DNA of 64,000 nucleotides, from NCBI RefSeq assembly GCF_003033885.1, contig NZ_CP024081.1, forward strand, positions 5,639,178 to 5,703,177. Direction: 5' to 3'. The notes below the pieces were generated by a model. That model had not been told where the DNA came from and did not search any database. It was given only the letters and a program-made list of their open reading frames with translations. The DNA is from Pseudomonas rhizophila (GTDB taxonomy: Bacteria; Pseudomonadota; Gammaproteobacteria; Pseudomonadales; Pseudomonadaceae). The position numbers were made by a program, and so were the translations under genes. Positions 19,012 to 26,633 of the stretch are shown piece by piece; positions within the stretch are counted from its first letter, which is position 1, and every line of letters begins with the position of its first letter.

Positions 19012-19386
19012 TACGCCAGTAGCGTGTTGGAGAACGTCACCCCGCGATGGCCTCTACCCCCTAAGAATTTCGCCGGAAAGCCCTCATGCTTTGGCCTACG
19101 AGAGACGCCATGAGCCTGAAACAAGAGTTCGTTGCCTTCACGGCAACCCGGCAGCAACAAACCTGCGCCGTGGTCTGGATCGCAGGTGGCGCATCCAGGT
19201 GAACGAAAGATCAGGATCAAAAGATCGCAGCCTTCGGCAACTCCGACACTGCACCCCGCCCTTCGTCGCCTGAAAAGGAACTTCGCCCCGAATCCCTTAT
19301 CTCAAAGAGCACTTCGCCATACTGGCGGGCTTTGGAGCAAGCGCGTGCCAATCCACAGCAGTGCACGTTCTTTGAGATTTGTGCCG
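19012..19386. other. intergenic stretch with a dispersed repeat fragment
   Basis: No convincing gene. A 30-codon frame at 19110-19202 starts ATGAGCCTG, but nothing supports it as a real product. At about 19213-19248 lies a segment reading GATCAAAAGATCGCAGCC, a short dispersed intergenic sequence I recognise from other fluorescent Pseudomonas genomes. No clear terminator follows the immunity gene. Confidence 0.5.
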
Positions 19387-20376
19387 ATGGTCGACAAGAA
19401 CCTACAGGATTCGTCCCAACCTCACTGGCCCGAAGCGGCCCAGACGCTCATGGCGCTGATGCACGCCCAGGGCGAAGTCGCGCGCCTGAGCGAGCGTGAG
19501 CAGCTATTCAGCTCATTGCTGGTCAGCGTCAACGCGGTGCTCTGGGCGTTCAACTGGGAAACCCGACAGGTCCTGTATGTCAGCCCCGCCTATGAACGAA
19601 TCTTCGGTCGGCCGGCAGGTCTGGTGCTGGCTGATTTCAATGAATGGCGCGACGCAATCTACCCCGACGACCTCGAATACGCGGAGCGCAGCCTGGCCGA
19701 AGTGCTGGTCAAAGGTGCCGTGGAGGATCGTGAGTACCGCATCATCGCTGCCAATGGCCAGATCCGCTGGCTGAGCGACAAATGCTTCATCAACCGTAAG
19801 GCTGAGTCGGGGCAACCGGTGATCGTGGTGGGCATTGCCGAAGACATCACTGAAAAGAAGCTGCTGGAAAGCGAACTGCAACGACTGGCAACCACCGACG
19901 TGCTGACCCAGAGCAGCAATCGCCGCCACTTCTTCGAATGCGCTCACCGTGAATTCGAGCAGGCACGACTGCAGGGCACACCCATGGCGTTCCTGTTGCT
20001 GGACATCGATGATTTCAAAGTGATCAACGACACCTACGGTCATCAGGAAGGCGATAACGTGCTGCAGAAAATCGCCGAAAGCGGACGTTCCGTTCTCAGA
20101 CGCGGTGATCTGTTTGGACGAATCGGTGGTGAAGAATTCGCCGCGGTGTTCCCTGGCTGTGCCCCGGACATGGCACTGCAAGTCGCCGAGCGTCTGCAGC
20201 GCGAGATTCAGCGCCTGGCTTTCCGCAGCGGGGAGAAAGGCTTCGGCATCACCGTCAGCCAAGGCTTGACCAGCCTTACCGCCGAAGATCAGAGCCTCGA
20301 CACCCTGTTCTCCCGCGCCGATGCGGCCATGTACGAAGCCAAGCGCCAGGGGAAAAATCGCATCATTGCGGCTTGA
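19387..20376 (+). CDS. PAS-GGDEF diguanylate cyclase
   Basis: From the ATG at 19387 the product has 329 residues: a PAS fold with PAC motif (about 40-155, including VSPAYERIFGRP and the DITEKK linker), then a GGDEF domain. The active-site signature is GGEEF at 247-251, preceded at the right distance by an RxxD inhibitory site (Arg238-Asp241). It should therefore make c-di-GMP and be product-inhibited. There is no membrane segment, so sensing is cytosolic. A GTG at 19381 is an alternative start; upstream in-frame sequence to 19132 looks non-coding. Transcribed alone, with a REPIN after it. Confidence 0.88.
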   Translation: MVDKNLQDSSQPHWPEAAQTLMALMHAQGEVARLSEREQLFSSLLVSVNAVLWAFNWETRQVLYVSPAYERIFGRPAGLVLADFNEWRDAIYPDDLEYAERSLAEVLVKGAVEDREYRIIAANGQIRWLSDKCFINRKAESGQPVIVVGIAEDITEKKLLESELQRLATTDVLTQSSNRRHFFECAHREFEQARLQGTPMAFLLLDIDDFKVINDTYGHQEGDNVLQKIAESGRSVLRRGDLFGRIGGEEFAAVFPGCAPDMALQVAERLQREIQRLAFRSGEKGFGITVSQGLTSLTAEDQSLDTLFSRADAAMYEAKRQGKNRIIAA

Positions 20377-20421
20377 GCAATCTCGTCGCCAAGGCGTCAG
20401 CAAAACTCCAGTCATACCCCC

Positions 20422-20511
20422 TGTGGGAGCGAGCCTGCTCGCGATGGCGGACTGACAGCCAGCGCATCGGTGAATGGCACACCCCTCATCGCGAGCAGGC
20501 TCGCTCCCACA
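20422..20511. repeat. REPIN between two convergent genes
   Basis: An inverted pair of REP palindromes lying between the diguanylate cyclase gene and the oppositely oriented HDOD gene, with arms of about 25 bases. It may act as a shared transcription end. Confidence 0.9.
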
Positions 20512-20527
20512 GGGTTGGTCAGCGGCC

Positions 20528-21739
20528 TTACTTGCGGCGCAATCGCATCAACTCCGGCAATCCGATCTTCAGCAAACGCGCCGTGCGCCCACGGGCCAGC
20601 TCTTCCAGCCCTTCATGCTCGGTCAGATGGGCCATTTGCGCCGCCATGTTCATCACCAGTGCCTCGCGGGAGTAAACCCCGCCGCCCAGGCCATAGGCCG
20701 CCGCAATCAACTCCCGCAGCTCCAGCGGCAGACGCCAGCGGGTGCGCAGCGCGGAACCGAAGCTGGCACCGAACTGATCGAGCAAATTGCCCACCTCCTC
20801 CGATTCGTCGAGCTCGCCGCCGGCCTGCGTCCATTCCTCCAGGCATCGCAACAACGCCAAGTCCCCCAAGCGATGCAACAACCCGGCGCAATAGCAGCGC
20901 TCCTGCTCCAGATCCAGCAGCCGCGCCAGCATCCGGGCGTACTCACCGGTGTGCAGCGACAACTCCCAGTAACGCTCGGCATAGTCTGCCAGGCACGGGA
21001 CACTGAGTCGGGCACAGCGCTTGAGGGTCAGCCCCAGAATCAGGTTCATGCTCTGCCCGGTACCAAGCTGATGCAGCGACTGCGCGACCGTCTGCACCAG
21101 GCCGCCGCCCTGATGCTGCGCAGCGCTGTTGGCCGCAGCAATCAGCACGGCGGTAATTTGCGGGTCGGTGCGGATTTCTTCTTCCAGCAGTTTCAGGTCC
21201 AGACCGCCGGGGTTGAGGCTGCGCTTGACTGCCACTTGCACATCGGTCATCAGCGGCGCGCCTTCGGAAGAATCACGTCGACGCTCCAGAAAGGTTGTCA
21301 GGGTCTGCTCCGGGGCTGACACGGCGGTGGAGCAATCCTCTGCGCTGCTCAACAGTAGCCCCTGCAAACGCTGGGTCAGGTCTTCCCGGTTCAAGGGTTT
21401 GGTCAGGTAGGCCGCAGGCGCCAGCGGCAAGACCTCACGTACGCTGGCGCTGTCGTTGCGCCGGCTCATGAGAATGAACGGCAACACCGGTTTTCGATGC
21501 TGCTGGCGAAGGCCCCGCAGGATGCTCAGGCCATCGACGCCCGGCAATTCCCAATCGGCGATCACCAGGTCATAGGCGTTGTGCGCAAGCAGATACAGAG
21601 CCTGCTGGCCCTCGCCGCACGTATCCACCCGGGCATCGCAGCGTATGCCCGATAACACCTGCTCAAGCAGCTCCCGAGACACCGGATCGGCCTCGGCGAT
21701 CAACACACGGGGTACAGCGGGTAAATCCACGGCAGTCAT
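20528..21739 (-). CDS. response regulator with HDOD output domain
   Basis: A 403-residue protein with a CheY-like receiver at residues 10-130 (phosphorylatable Asp62 in LVIADWELPG, Lys in YLTKPL) and an HDOD domain at about 165-360. HDOD is an HD-related domain that usually lacks catalytic metal ligands and acts in signalling. No histidine kinase gene is adjacent, so its input is unknown. The convergent diguanylate cyclase next door suggests c-di-GMP-related signalling, but that is only by position. Confidence 0.88.
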   Translation of the reverse strand: MTAVDLPAVPRVLIAEADPVSRELLEQVLSGIRCDARVDTCGEGQQALYLLAHNAYDLVIADWELPGVDGLSILRGLRQQHRKPVLPFILMSRRNDSASVREVLPLAPAAYLTKPLNREDLTQRLQGLLLSSAEDCSTAVSAPEQTLTTFLERRRDSSEGAPLMTDVQVAVKRSLNPGGLDLKLLEEEIRTDPQITAVLIAAANSAAQHQGGGLVQTVAQSLHQLGTGQSMNLILGLTLKRCARLSVPCLADYAERYWELSLHTGEYARMLARLLDLEQERCYCAGLLHRLGDLALLRCLEEWTQAGGELDESEEVGNLLDQFGASFGSALRTRWRLPLELRELIAAAYGLGGGVYSREALVMNMAAQMAHLTEHEGLEELARGRTARLLKIGLPELMRLRRK

Positions 21740-21827
21740 GCAGCATCGCTCCCTCGCAATACTTGCACCTTAGCCAATGGTGGCCGTTGCAGACAGCTCT
21801 ACCCTTGGGAATATGTTCCCGAATATG

Positions 21828-21856
21828 AAAAAACCCGCTGCGAAGCGGGTTTTTTG
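21828..21856 (-). terminator. rho-independent terminator after gabT
   Basis: AACCCGCTGCGAAGCGGGTT with A and T tracts on both sides, so it can work in both directions. It lies 31 bases past the gabT stop and upstream of the HDOD gene, separating the two transcripts. Confidence 0.9.
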
Positions 21857-21887
21857 TGGGTCAGCGCACAGCTCAGGGCTCGTACAA

Positions 21888-23168
21888 TCAGAGCTCGGAG
21901 AAGCACTCTTCGATGATTGCCAAGCCTTTGTCCAATTGCTCGTCTGGCGAGGTCAGCGGTACCAGCACCCGCAGGACGTTGCCGTAGGTGCCGCAGGACA
22001 GCAGGATCAAGCCCTTGTCGCGGGCCTTGGCCACAACCTGAGCCACGGCCGCCGCGTTCGGCTTGTGGGTATCGCCATTTTCGAACAACTCCACGGCGAT
22101 CATCGCACCCAGGGCACGGACTTCGCCGATGACCGGGTATTTCTTCTGGATGGCCTTGAGGCCAGTCACCAGACGCTCGCCCACCGCCTTGCAGCGATCC
22201 AGCAAGTGCTCTTCCTCAAACACCTCCATCACCGCCAGCGCAGCAGCGCAGGCAATCGGGCTGCCGGCGTAGGTGCCACCCAGGCCACCAGGGGCAATAG
22301 CGTCCATGTACTCGGCCTTACCGCAGACACCGGCCAACGGGAAACCGCCGGCGATGGATTTGGCGAAAGTCGTCAGGTCGGCGGCAACACCCATTTGTTC
22401 CATGGCGAAGAAGGTGCCAGTCCGACCGGCGCCGGTCTGTACTTCGTCAGCGATCAGCAGAATGCCGTGCTGATCACAGAGGGCGCGCAGGCGCTTCATG
22501 AATTCCTTGGGCGCCACGTAGAAACCACCCTCGCCCTGTACTGGCTCGATGATGATTGCCGCGATGTCACGTGGTTCGGCGTCGTTCTTGAAAATACGCT
22601 CGATGCTGGCAATGGAGTCGTCGATGCTCACGCCGTGCAGTTCGTTCGGGTACAGCGCGCGGAAGATGCCGCCGGGCATCAGGCCCATGCCGGCCGAATA
22701 CGGCACGACTTTACCGGTCAGGCCCAGGGTCATCATGGTGCGGCCGTGGTAGGCACCGGTGAAGGCAATTACACCGGCGCGACCCGTGGCGGCGCGAGCG
22801 ATTTTTACCGCGTTCTCCACCGCTTCGGAACCGGTGGTCACCAGCAGGGTTTTCTTGGCGAAATCACCCGGCACCTTCGCGTTGATTTTTTCGCACAGTT
22901 CCACATACGGCTCGTAAGCCAGCACCTGGAAGCAAGTGTGGGTCAGCTTGTTCAGCTGTTCGGTCACGGCGGCGATGATTTTCGGATGTACGTGGCCGGT
23001 GTTCAGCACCGCGATACCGCCCGCGAAGTCGATGAATTCACGGCCTTCAACGTCGGTTACCGTGGCATTCTTCGCCGATTCGGCGAAGATCGGGTGAATC
23101 TGGCCAACACCGCGTGGTACAGCGGCTTCGCGGCGTTTCATCAGGGAAGCGTTGGTCTTGTTGCTCAT
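21888..23168 (-). CDS. gabT: 4-aminobutyrate aminotransferase GabT
   Basis: A 426-residue class-III aminotransferase, the same length as the E. coli and P. aeruginosa enzymes. It transfers the amino group of GABA to 2-oxoglutarate, giving succinate semialdehyde and glutamate. Visible features are the VPRGVGQIHPIFAE N-terminus, DEVQ (Asp241) contacting the PLP ring nitrogen, and Lys270 in TFAKSIAGG as the Schiff-base lysine. The start at 23168 has AGGA about nine bases upstream; the frame is open five codons further. It follows gabD, which makes the next enzyme, and is probably co-transcribed. Confidence 0.96.
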   Translation of the reverse strand: MSNKTNASLMKRREAAVPRGVGQIHPIFAESAKNATVTDVEGREFIDFAGGIAVLNTGHVHPKIIAAVTEQLNKLTHTCFQVLAYEPYVELCEKINAKVPGDFAKKTLLVTTGSEAVENAVKIARAATGRAGVIAFTGAYHGRTMMTLGLTGKVVPYSAGMGLMPGGIFRALYPNELHGVSIDDSIASIERIFKNDAEPRDIAAIIIEPVQGEGGFYVAPKEFMKRLRALCDQHGILLIADEVQTGAGRTGTFFAMEQMGVAADLTTFAKSIAGGFPLAGVCGKAEYMDAIAPGGLGGTYAGSPIACAAALAVMEVFEEEHLLDRCKAVGERLVTGLKAIQKKYPVIGEVRALGAMIAVELFENGDTHKPNAAAVAQVVAKARDKGLILLSCGTYGNVLRVLVPLTSPDEQLDKGLAIIEECFSEL

Positions 23169-23298
23169 TGAATATGTCCTCATTCGCCGCTCATCGGTCG
23201 GCGTGGGTCAAGGCGTACATGGACGGGAGGCAACTGCGACAGCATGCGATGATCGACTGTCACAGCGTTCCGGCCACAAGAAACAGAACGGGTGAAAC

Positions 23299-23332
23299 GC
23301 GCAAAGGGACAGCGCTCTCGTGCCCTTTGCGC
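23299..23332 (-). repeat. stem-loop between gabD and gabT
   Basis: GCGCAAAGGG at 23299-23308 pairs with CCCTTTGCGC at 23323-23332. There is no T-tract, so it is more likely an mRNA-stabilising or processing hairpin within the gabDT transcript than a terminator. Confidence 0.5.
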
Positions 23333-23343
23333 TTGCAGCAGAA

Positions 23344-24786
23344 TCAGATACCGAGGCAGAGGTATTTGATTTCCAGGTAATCCTCGATGCCGTACTTGGA
23401 GCCTTCACGGCCCAGGCCCGAGGCCTTGATGCCGCCGAACGGCGCGACTTCGTTGGAGATCAACCCGGTGTTGACGCCAACCATGCCGTATTCCAGGGCT
23501 TCGGCCACGCGGAACACACGGCCCAGGTCGCGGGCATAGAAGTACGAGGCCAGGCCGAACTCGGTGTCGTTGGACATCGCGATCACTTCGGCTTCGTCTT
23601 TGAAGCGGAACAGCGGCGCCAACGGGCCGAAGGTCTCTTCCTTCGCCACGGCGGCACTCGAGGGTACGTTGGTCAGGATAGTCGGCTCGAAGAAGTTGCC
23701 TTCCATGGCCTTGCCGCCAGCCAGCACGGTCGCGCCTTTGCTGACCGCATCAGCGATGTGCTCTTGCACCTTGGCAACCGCTTTCTCGTCGATCAACGGA
23801 CCGGTGGTGGTGCCATCTTCCAGACCATTGCCGATCTTGAGCTTGGCGACTGCCACTTTGAGTTTTTCAGCGAAGGCGTCGTACACCGAATCCTGGATGT
23901 ACAGACGGTTGGCGCAGACGCAGGTCTGACCGTTGTTGCGGTATTTGGAAATGATTGCGCCTTCGACGGCCTTATCCAGGTCCGCGTCGTCGAACACGAT
24001 GAACGGCGCGTTGCCGCCCAGTTCCAGGGAGACTTTCTTGATGTCCTTGGCACATTCGGCCATCAACTGACGACCGATTTCGGTCGAGCCGGTGAACGAC
24101 AGCTTGCGCACGATCGGATTGCTGGTCAGCTCGCCGCCGATGTCGCCGGCACTGCCGGTGACCACGCTCAGCACGCCCTGCGGGATGCCGGCACGGTGAG
24201 CCAGTTCAACCAGCGCCAGCGCCGAGAACGGGGTTTGCGAAGCCGGCTTGATGACCATGGTGCAGCCCGCGGCCAGAGCCGGGCCGGCCTTGCGGGTGAT
24301 CATCGCAGCCGGGAAATTCCATGGGGTAATGGCAGCAGTCACACCGATTGGCTGCTTGATCACGATCAGGCGCTTGTCGGGCTGGTGGCCAGGAATCACA
24401 TCACCGTAGATGCGCTTGGCTTCTTCGGCGAACCATTCGATAAACGAGGCGGCGTAAACAATTTCGCCCTTGGCTTCGGCCAGCGGCTTGCCCTGTTCCA
24501 GGGTCATCAGGCGACCGAGGTCATCCTGGTTTTCGATCAGCAATTCGTACCAGCGGCGCAGCTTGTTGGCGCGCTCTTTGGCGGTGAGGGCGCGCCAGGC
24601 CGGCAACGCCTTGTCGGCGGCTTCAATCGCCCGCCGGGTTTCGGCAGCGCCCATCTTCGGCACCGTGCCCAGCACTTCACCCGTTGCCGGGTTGGTAACC
24701 TTGATCGTCTGACCATTGTCCGCGTCGACCCAAGCGCCATCGATAAAGGCTTGCTGGCGGAACAACTGGGTGTCTTTAAGCTGCAT
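23344..24786 (-). CDS. gabD: NADP-dependent succinate-semialdehyde dehydrogenase GabD
   Basis: A 480-residue aldehyde dehydrogenase that oxidises succinate semialdehyde to succinate, the second step of GABA catabolism. The catalytic Cys289 lies in NNGQTCVCANR and the general base Glu255 in SLELGGN; TPWNFPAAMI and FTGSTEIGR form the nucleotide site. The ATG at 24786 has AAGGAA eight bases upstream. Upstream in-frame codons to 24903 are not conserved. gabT follows about 175 bases downstream on the same strand. Confidence 0.96.
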   Translation of the reverse strand: MQLKDTQLFRQQAFIDGAWVDADNGQTIKVTNPATGEVLGTVPKMGAAETRRAIEAADKALPAWRALTAKERANKLRRWYELLIENQDDLGRLMTLEQGKPLAEAKGEIVYAASFIEWFAEEAKRIYGDVIPGHQPDKRLIVIKQPIGVTAAITPWNFPAAMITRKAGPALAAGCTMVIKPASQTPFSALALVELAHRAGIPQGVLSVVTGSAGDIGGELTSNPIVRKLSFTGSTEIGRQLMAECAKDIKKVSLELGGNAPFIVFDDADLDKAVEGAIISKYRNNGQTCVCANRLYIQDSVYDAFAEKLKVAVAKLKIGNGLEDGTTTGPLIDEKAVAKVQEHIADAVSKGATVLAGGKAMEGNFFEPTILTNVPSSAAVAKEETFGPLAPLFRFKDEAEVIAMSNDTEFGLASYFYARDLGRVFRVAEALEYGMVGVNTGLISNEVAPFGGIKASGLGREGSKYGIEDYLEIKYLCLGI

Positions 24787-24940
24787 GTCGGCTTTCCTTA
24801 ACAGCACCGCGCGCGCGCGGAGCGAATTAGATTTGTAGAAAGGCGCCTCAGGGGCTGCCGTCAGGGAAATCATCCACCGGGCTGAAGCACAGAAATAACG
24901 CACATAAGCACAGACGTGCGGTTCAGCACCCAGACAAGAG

Positions 24941-24958
24941 CGTTTGAAATCTCAAACG
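24941..24958. promoter_or_regulatory. palindromic candidate operator upstream of gabDT
   Basis: CGTTTGAAATCTCAAACG is a perfect 7-4-7 inverted repeat about 155 bases upstream of the gabD start. It is a plausible binding site for a transcriptional regulator of gabDT. No regulator gene is adjacent. Confidence 0.4.
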
Positions 24959-25094
24959 AATCCTAGGGCCGATGGGGGGGAAGGACAATAGGCTGTTCGA
25001 AAAAAAGAACAAAAAACCTGAATTTGCCTGCTTTTTCTGATCAGCGTAGCCCATACCCACCTATGCTTATGAAAACACCGGCAAATCAGCAGCA

Positions 25095-25123
25095 TGGACG
25101 CCCGCATTGCATATGAGTATCAT
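25095..25123 (+). promoter_or_regulatory. promoter of tRNA-Arg
   Basis: TGGACG at 25095-25100 and TATCAT at 25118-25123 are separated by 17 bases, and the tRNA begins 12 bases after the -10. A GC-rich stretch follows the -10, as in stringently controlled tRNA promoters. Confidence 0.55.
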
Positions 25124-25135
25124 GGCGCCCGCGTC

Positions 25136-25212
25136 GCACCAGTAGCTCAGCTGGATAGAGTACTGCCCTCCGAAGGCAGGGGTCGTGGGTTCGAATCCCG
25201 CCTGGTGCACCA
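25136..25212 (+). tRNA. tRNA-Arg (anticodon CCG)
   Basis: The 77-base cloverleaf runs from acceptor GCACCAG, through D-arm TAGCTCAGCTGGATAGAG, anticodon stem CTGCC and loop CTCCGAA, to the T-arm with GGTTCGAATCC. It closes with CTGGTGC, discriminator A and an encoded CCA. The anticodon CCG reads the codon CGG. It is followed by a terminator hairpin. Confidence 0.97.
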
Positions 25213-25223
25213 TCTGCAGAATC

Positions 25224-25257
25224 AAAAGCCCCAGGTCTTGCGACCTGGGGCTTTTTT
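25224..25257. terminator. bidirectional terminator between tRNA-Arg and the anti-sigma-like gene
   Basis: AAGCCCCAGGTC pairs with GACCTGGGGCTT around a TTGC loop, with A-run and T-run flanks. It can end both the rightward tRNA transcript and the leftward sigma/anti-sigma transcript. Confidence 0.92.
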
Positions 25258-25274
25258 GTGGACGCTGATTTCAC

Positions 25275-25895
25275 TCAACGCTTGCGCAACGCCTCCAACC
25301 GCGCCGGCAAGTCCTCCTCGGGAAAGCGCTGATGCAGCGCCAGCAGCTTTTCATCAGCAGCCTTGTCCTCACCCGCCTCGCGCAAGCGCAGGATTTCCAG
25401 CAGTTCCTGCTCCAGCGACGGCCGTGCAGCGGGCACGCGTTTGCTCATTTTCGCCGCAGGCTTTTCCGCCAAGGCGTGGTCAGCGCTTGCCGGGGCTTGA
25501 GCGATTTCGCCCTGGGGTGCTGCCATGCGGGCTATCGGCGCGGGAGCGGACATGGCGGGCGGCGGTGCGGCGGCGACCGCGGACTCCTGTCGATTGGCGG
25601 AAAACTCCATCGGAGCTGGCGCGGACAGGTCGCTCTGAGGTACTGGCGAGCGAACCACCAGACCGATCATCAACGCGACCCCGGCGACCGTGGCGAATGC
25701 CATCTGCCAGCGCGGCCATTGGCAGGCCTGTAGCCAGCGTTTCCACAGACTGGGCGTAGGCGTCGGGGCTTCGCGACGGGCGGCAGCCAGGATGAAAGCG
25801 TCCAGGGACACGGGCGGTTCGCCGCTGGTGTGTTGGCGAAAATGCTCGATCAGCATTTCGTCATCGGGCTTCGGGGTGTGTTTGGAATCAATCAT
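25275..25895 (-). CDS. membrane-anchored putative anti-sigma factor
   Basis: A 206-residue protein with a cytoplasmic N-terminal part (1-65), one transmembrane segment (about 66-82, AFATVAGVALMIGLVV), a Pro/Ala-rich periplasmic linker, and a C-terminal helical end rich in Leu, Glu and Arg. It overlaps the ECF sigma factor stop by four bases, the classic arrangement for a sigma factor and its membrane anti-sigma. No zinc-binding HxxxCxxC motif is visible, so assignment rests on topology and position. Confidence 0.65.
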   Translation of the reverse strand: MIDSKHTPKPDDEMLIEHFRQHTSGEPPVSLDAFILAAARREAPTPTPSLWKRWLQACQWPRWQMAFATVAGVALMIGLVVRSPVPQSDLSAPAPMEFSANRQESAVAAAPPPAMSAPAPIARMAAPQGEIAQAPASADHALAEKPAAKMSKRVPAARPSLEQELLEILRLREAGEDKAADEKLLALHQRFPEEDLPARLEALRKR

Positions 25896-26464
25896 GCGGG
25901 TACCTCCTCGGCCAGCAGTCGATGCAATTTCTGCTGGGCGTAACGCAAGCGGCTTTTTACCGTTTCCAGCGGGGCGCCGGTCAGGGCGGCGATCTGCGGC
26001 AGCTCCAGGTCGCCGTGTAGTCGCAGCAGGAAGACTTCCCTCTGGTCTTCGGGCAAGGCTTGCAACGCGGCGTCCAGGCGGGCCTGATCGCGACTCAGGC
26101 TCAACTGCTGTTCGGGGTTGCTGGTGTCGTCGGGCTGGACATGAACCTGTTCGTCGTAACTGTCGTGCAGCGGGTTGCGGACACCGTGTTTGCGCCAGTG
26201 ATCAATCAAGCGGTTGCGGGCAATCTGGAACAACCAGGTACGAAAACTCGCCCGTCCTTGTGGCTGGGTAGTGCTGCGGATCAGGCTGAGCCAAGTGTCC
26301 TGGAAGACTTCCTCGGCCAGTTCGGCTTTGTTGCTCAAGGACACCAGAAAACGATATAGCCCCTGTCGATGGCGGGCGTACAGGACTTCAAAACAAGCCC
26401 CGTCGCCATCGCGGTAGCGGGCCAGCAGCGATTCGTCGCTGGGGCAATCATGCGGAGCGGGCAT
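25892..26464 (-). CDS. ECF-family RNA polymerase sigma factor
   Basis: A 190-residue sigma factor from the ATG at 26464. It has region 2 (CFEVLYARHRQGLYRFLVS and ASFRTWLFQIARNRLIDHWR) and region 4 (LPEDQREVFLLRLHGDLEL followed by the helix-turn-helix APLETVKSRLRYA). Regions 1 and 3 are absent, as expected for ECF factors. The GGAG is about 12 bases before this ATG; in-frame codons upstream to 26512 cannot be excluded. It is coupled to the downstream membrane protein gene, its likely anti-sigma. Confidence 0.9.
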   Translation of the reverse strand: MPAPHDCPSDESLLARYRDGDGACFEVLYARHRQGLYRFLVSLSNKAELAEEVFQDTWLSLIRSTTQPQGRASFRTWLFQIARNRLIDHWRKHGVRNPLHDSYDEQVHVQPDDTSNPEQQLSLSRDQARLDAALQALPEDQREVFLLRLHGDLELPQIAALTGAPLETVKSRLRYAQQKLHRLLAEEVPA

Positions 26465-26520
26465 GTCGGTGGCGAACTCCTTTGCGGTCAACACAGTTCT
26501 GGCAGGCGACAAGAGAATAC

Positions 26521-26610
26521 CGTGGGAGCGAGCCTGCTCGCGATTGCGTCGGATCAGTCAATAATGATCGTGATCGATCCACCGCTATCGCGAACAGGCT
26601 CGCTCCCACA
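26521..26610. repeat. REPIN upstream of the sigma factor gene
   Basis: An inverted pair of REP palindromes (the right arm carries a one-base variant, GCGAACAGGC) between the VWA lipoprotein gene and the sigma factor gene. It is the last REP before a stretch of 12 kb that has none. Confidence 0.9.
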
Positions 26611-26633
26611 TTTGATCCTCGTCGTGGTCAGGA

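Noticed and set aside
19132..19386. An N-terminal extension of the diguanylate cyclase
   Set aside because: The upstream part of the frame includes dispersed repeat sequence and shows no protein-like conservation.
21777..24801. Two long plus-strand frames opposite gabT and gabD
   Set aside because: Both are shadows of well-recognised enzymes on the minus strand.
25136..25212. tRNA-Arg as the integration site of the 28-37 kb island
   Set aside because: No integrase gene and no repeated 3' tRNA fragment is seen at the far side, and core-like genes lie between.
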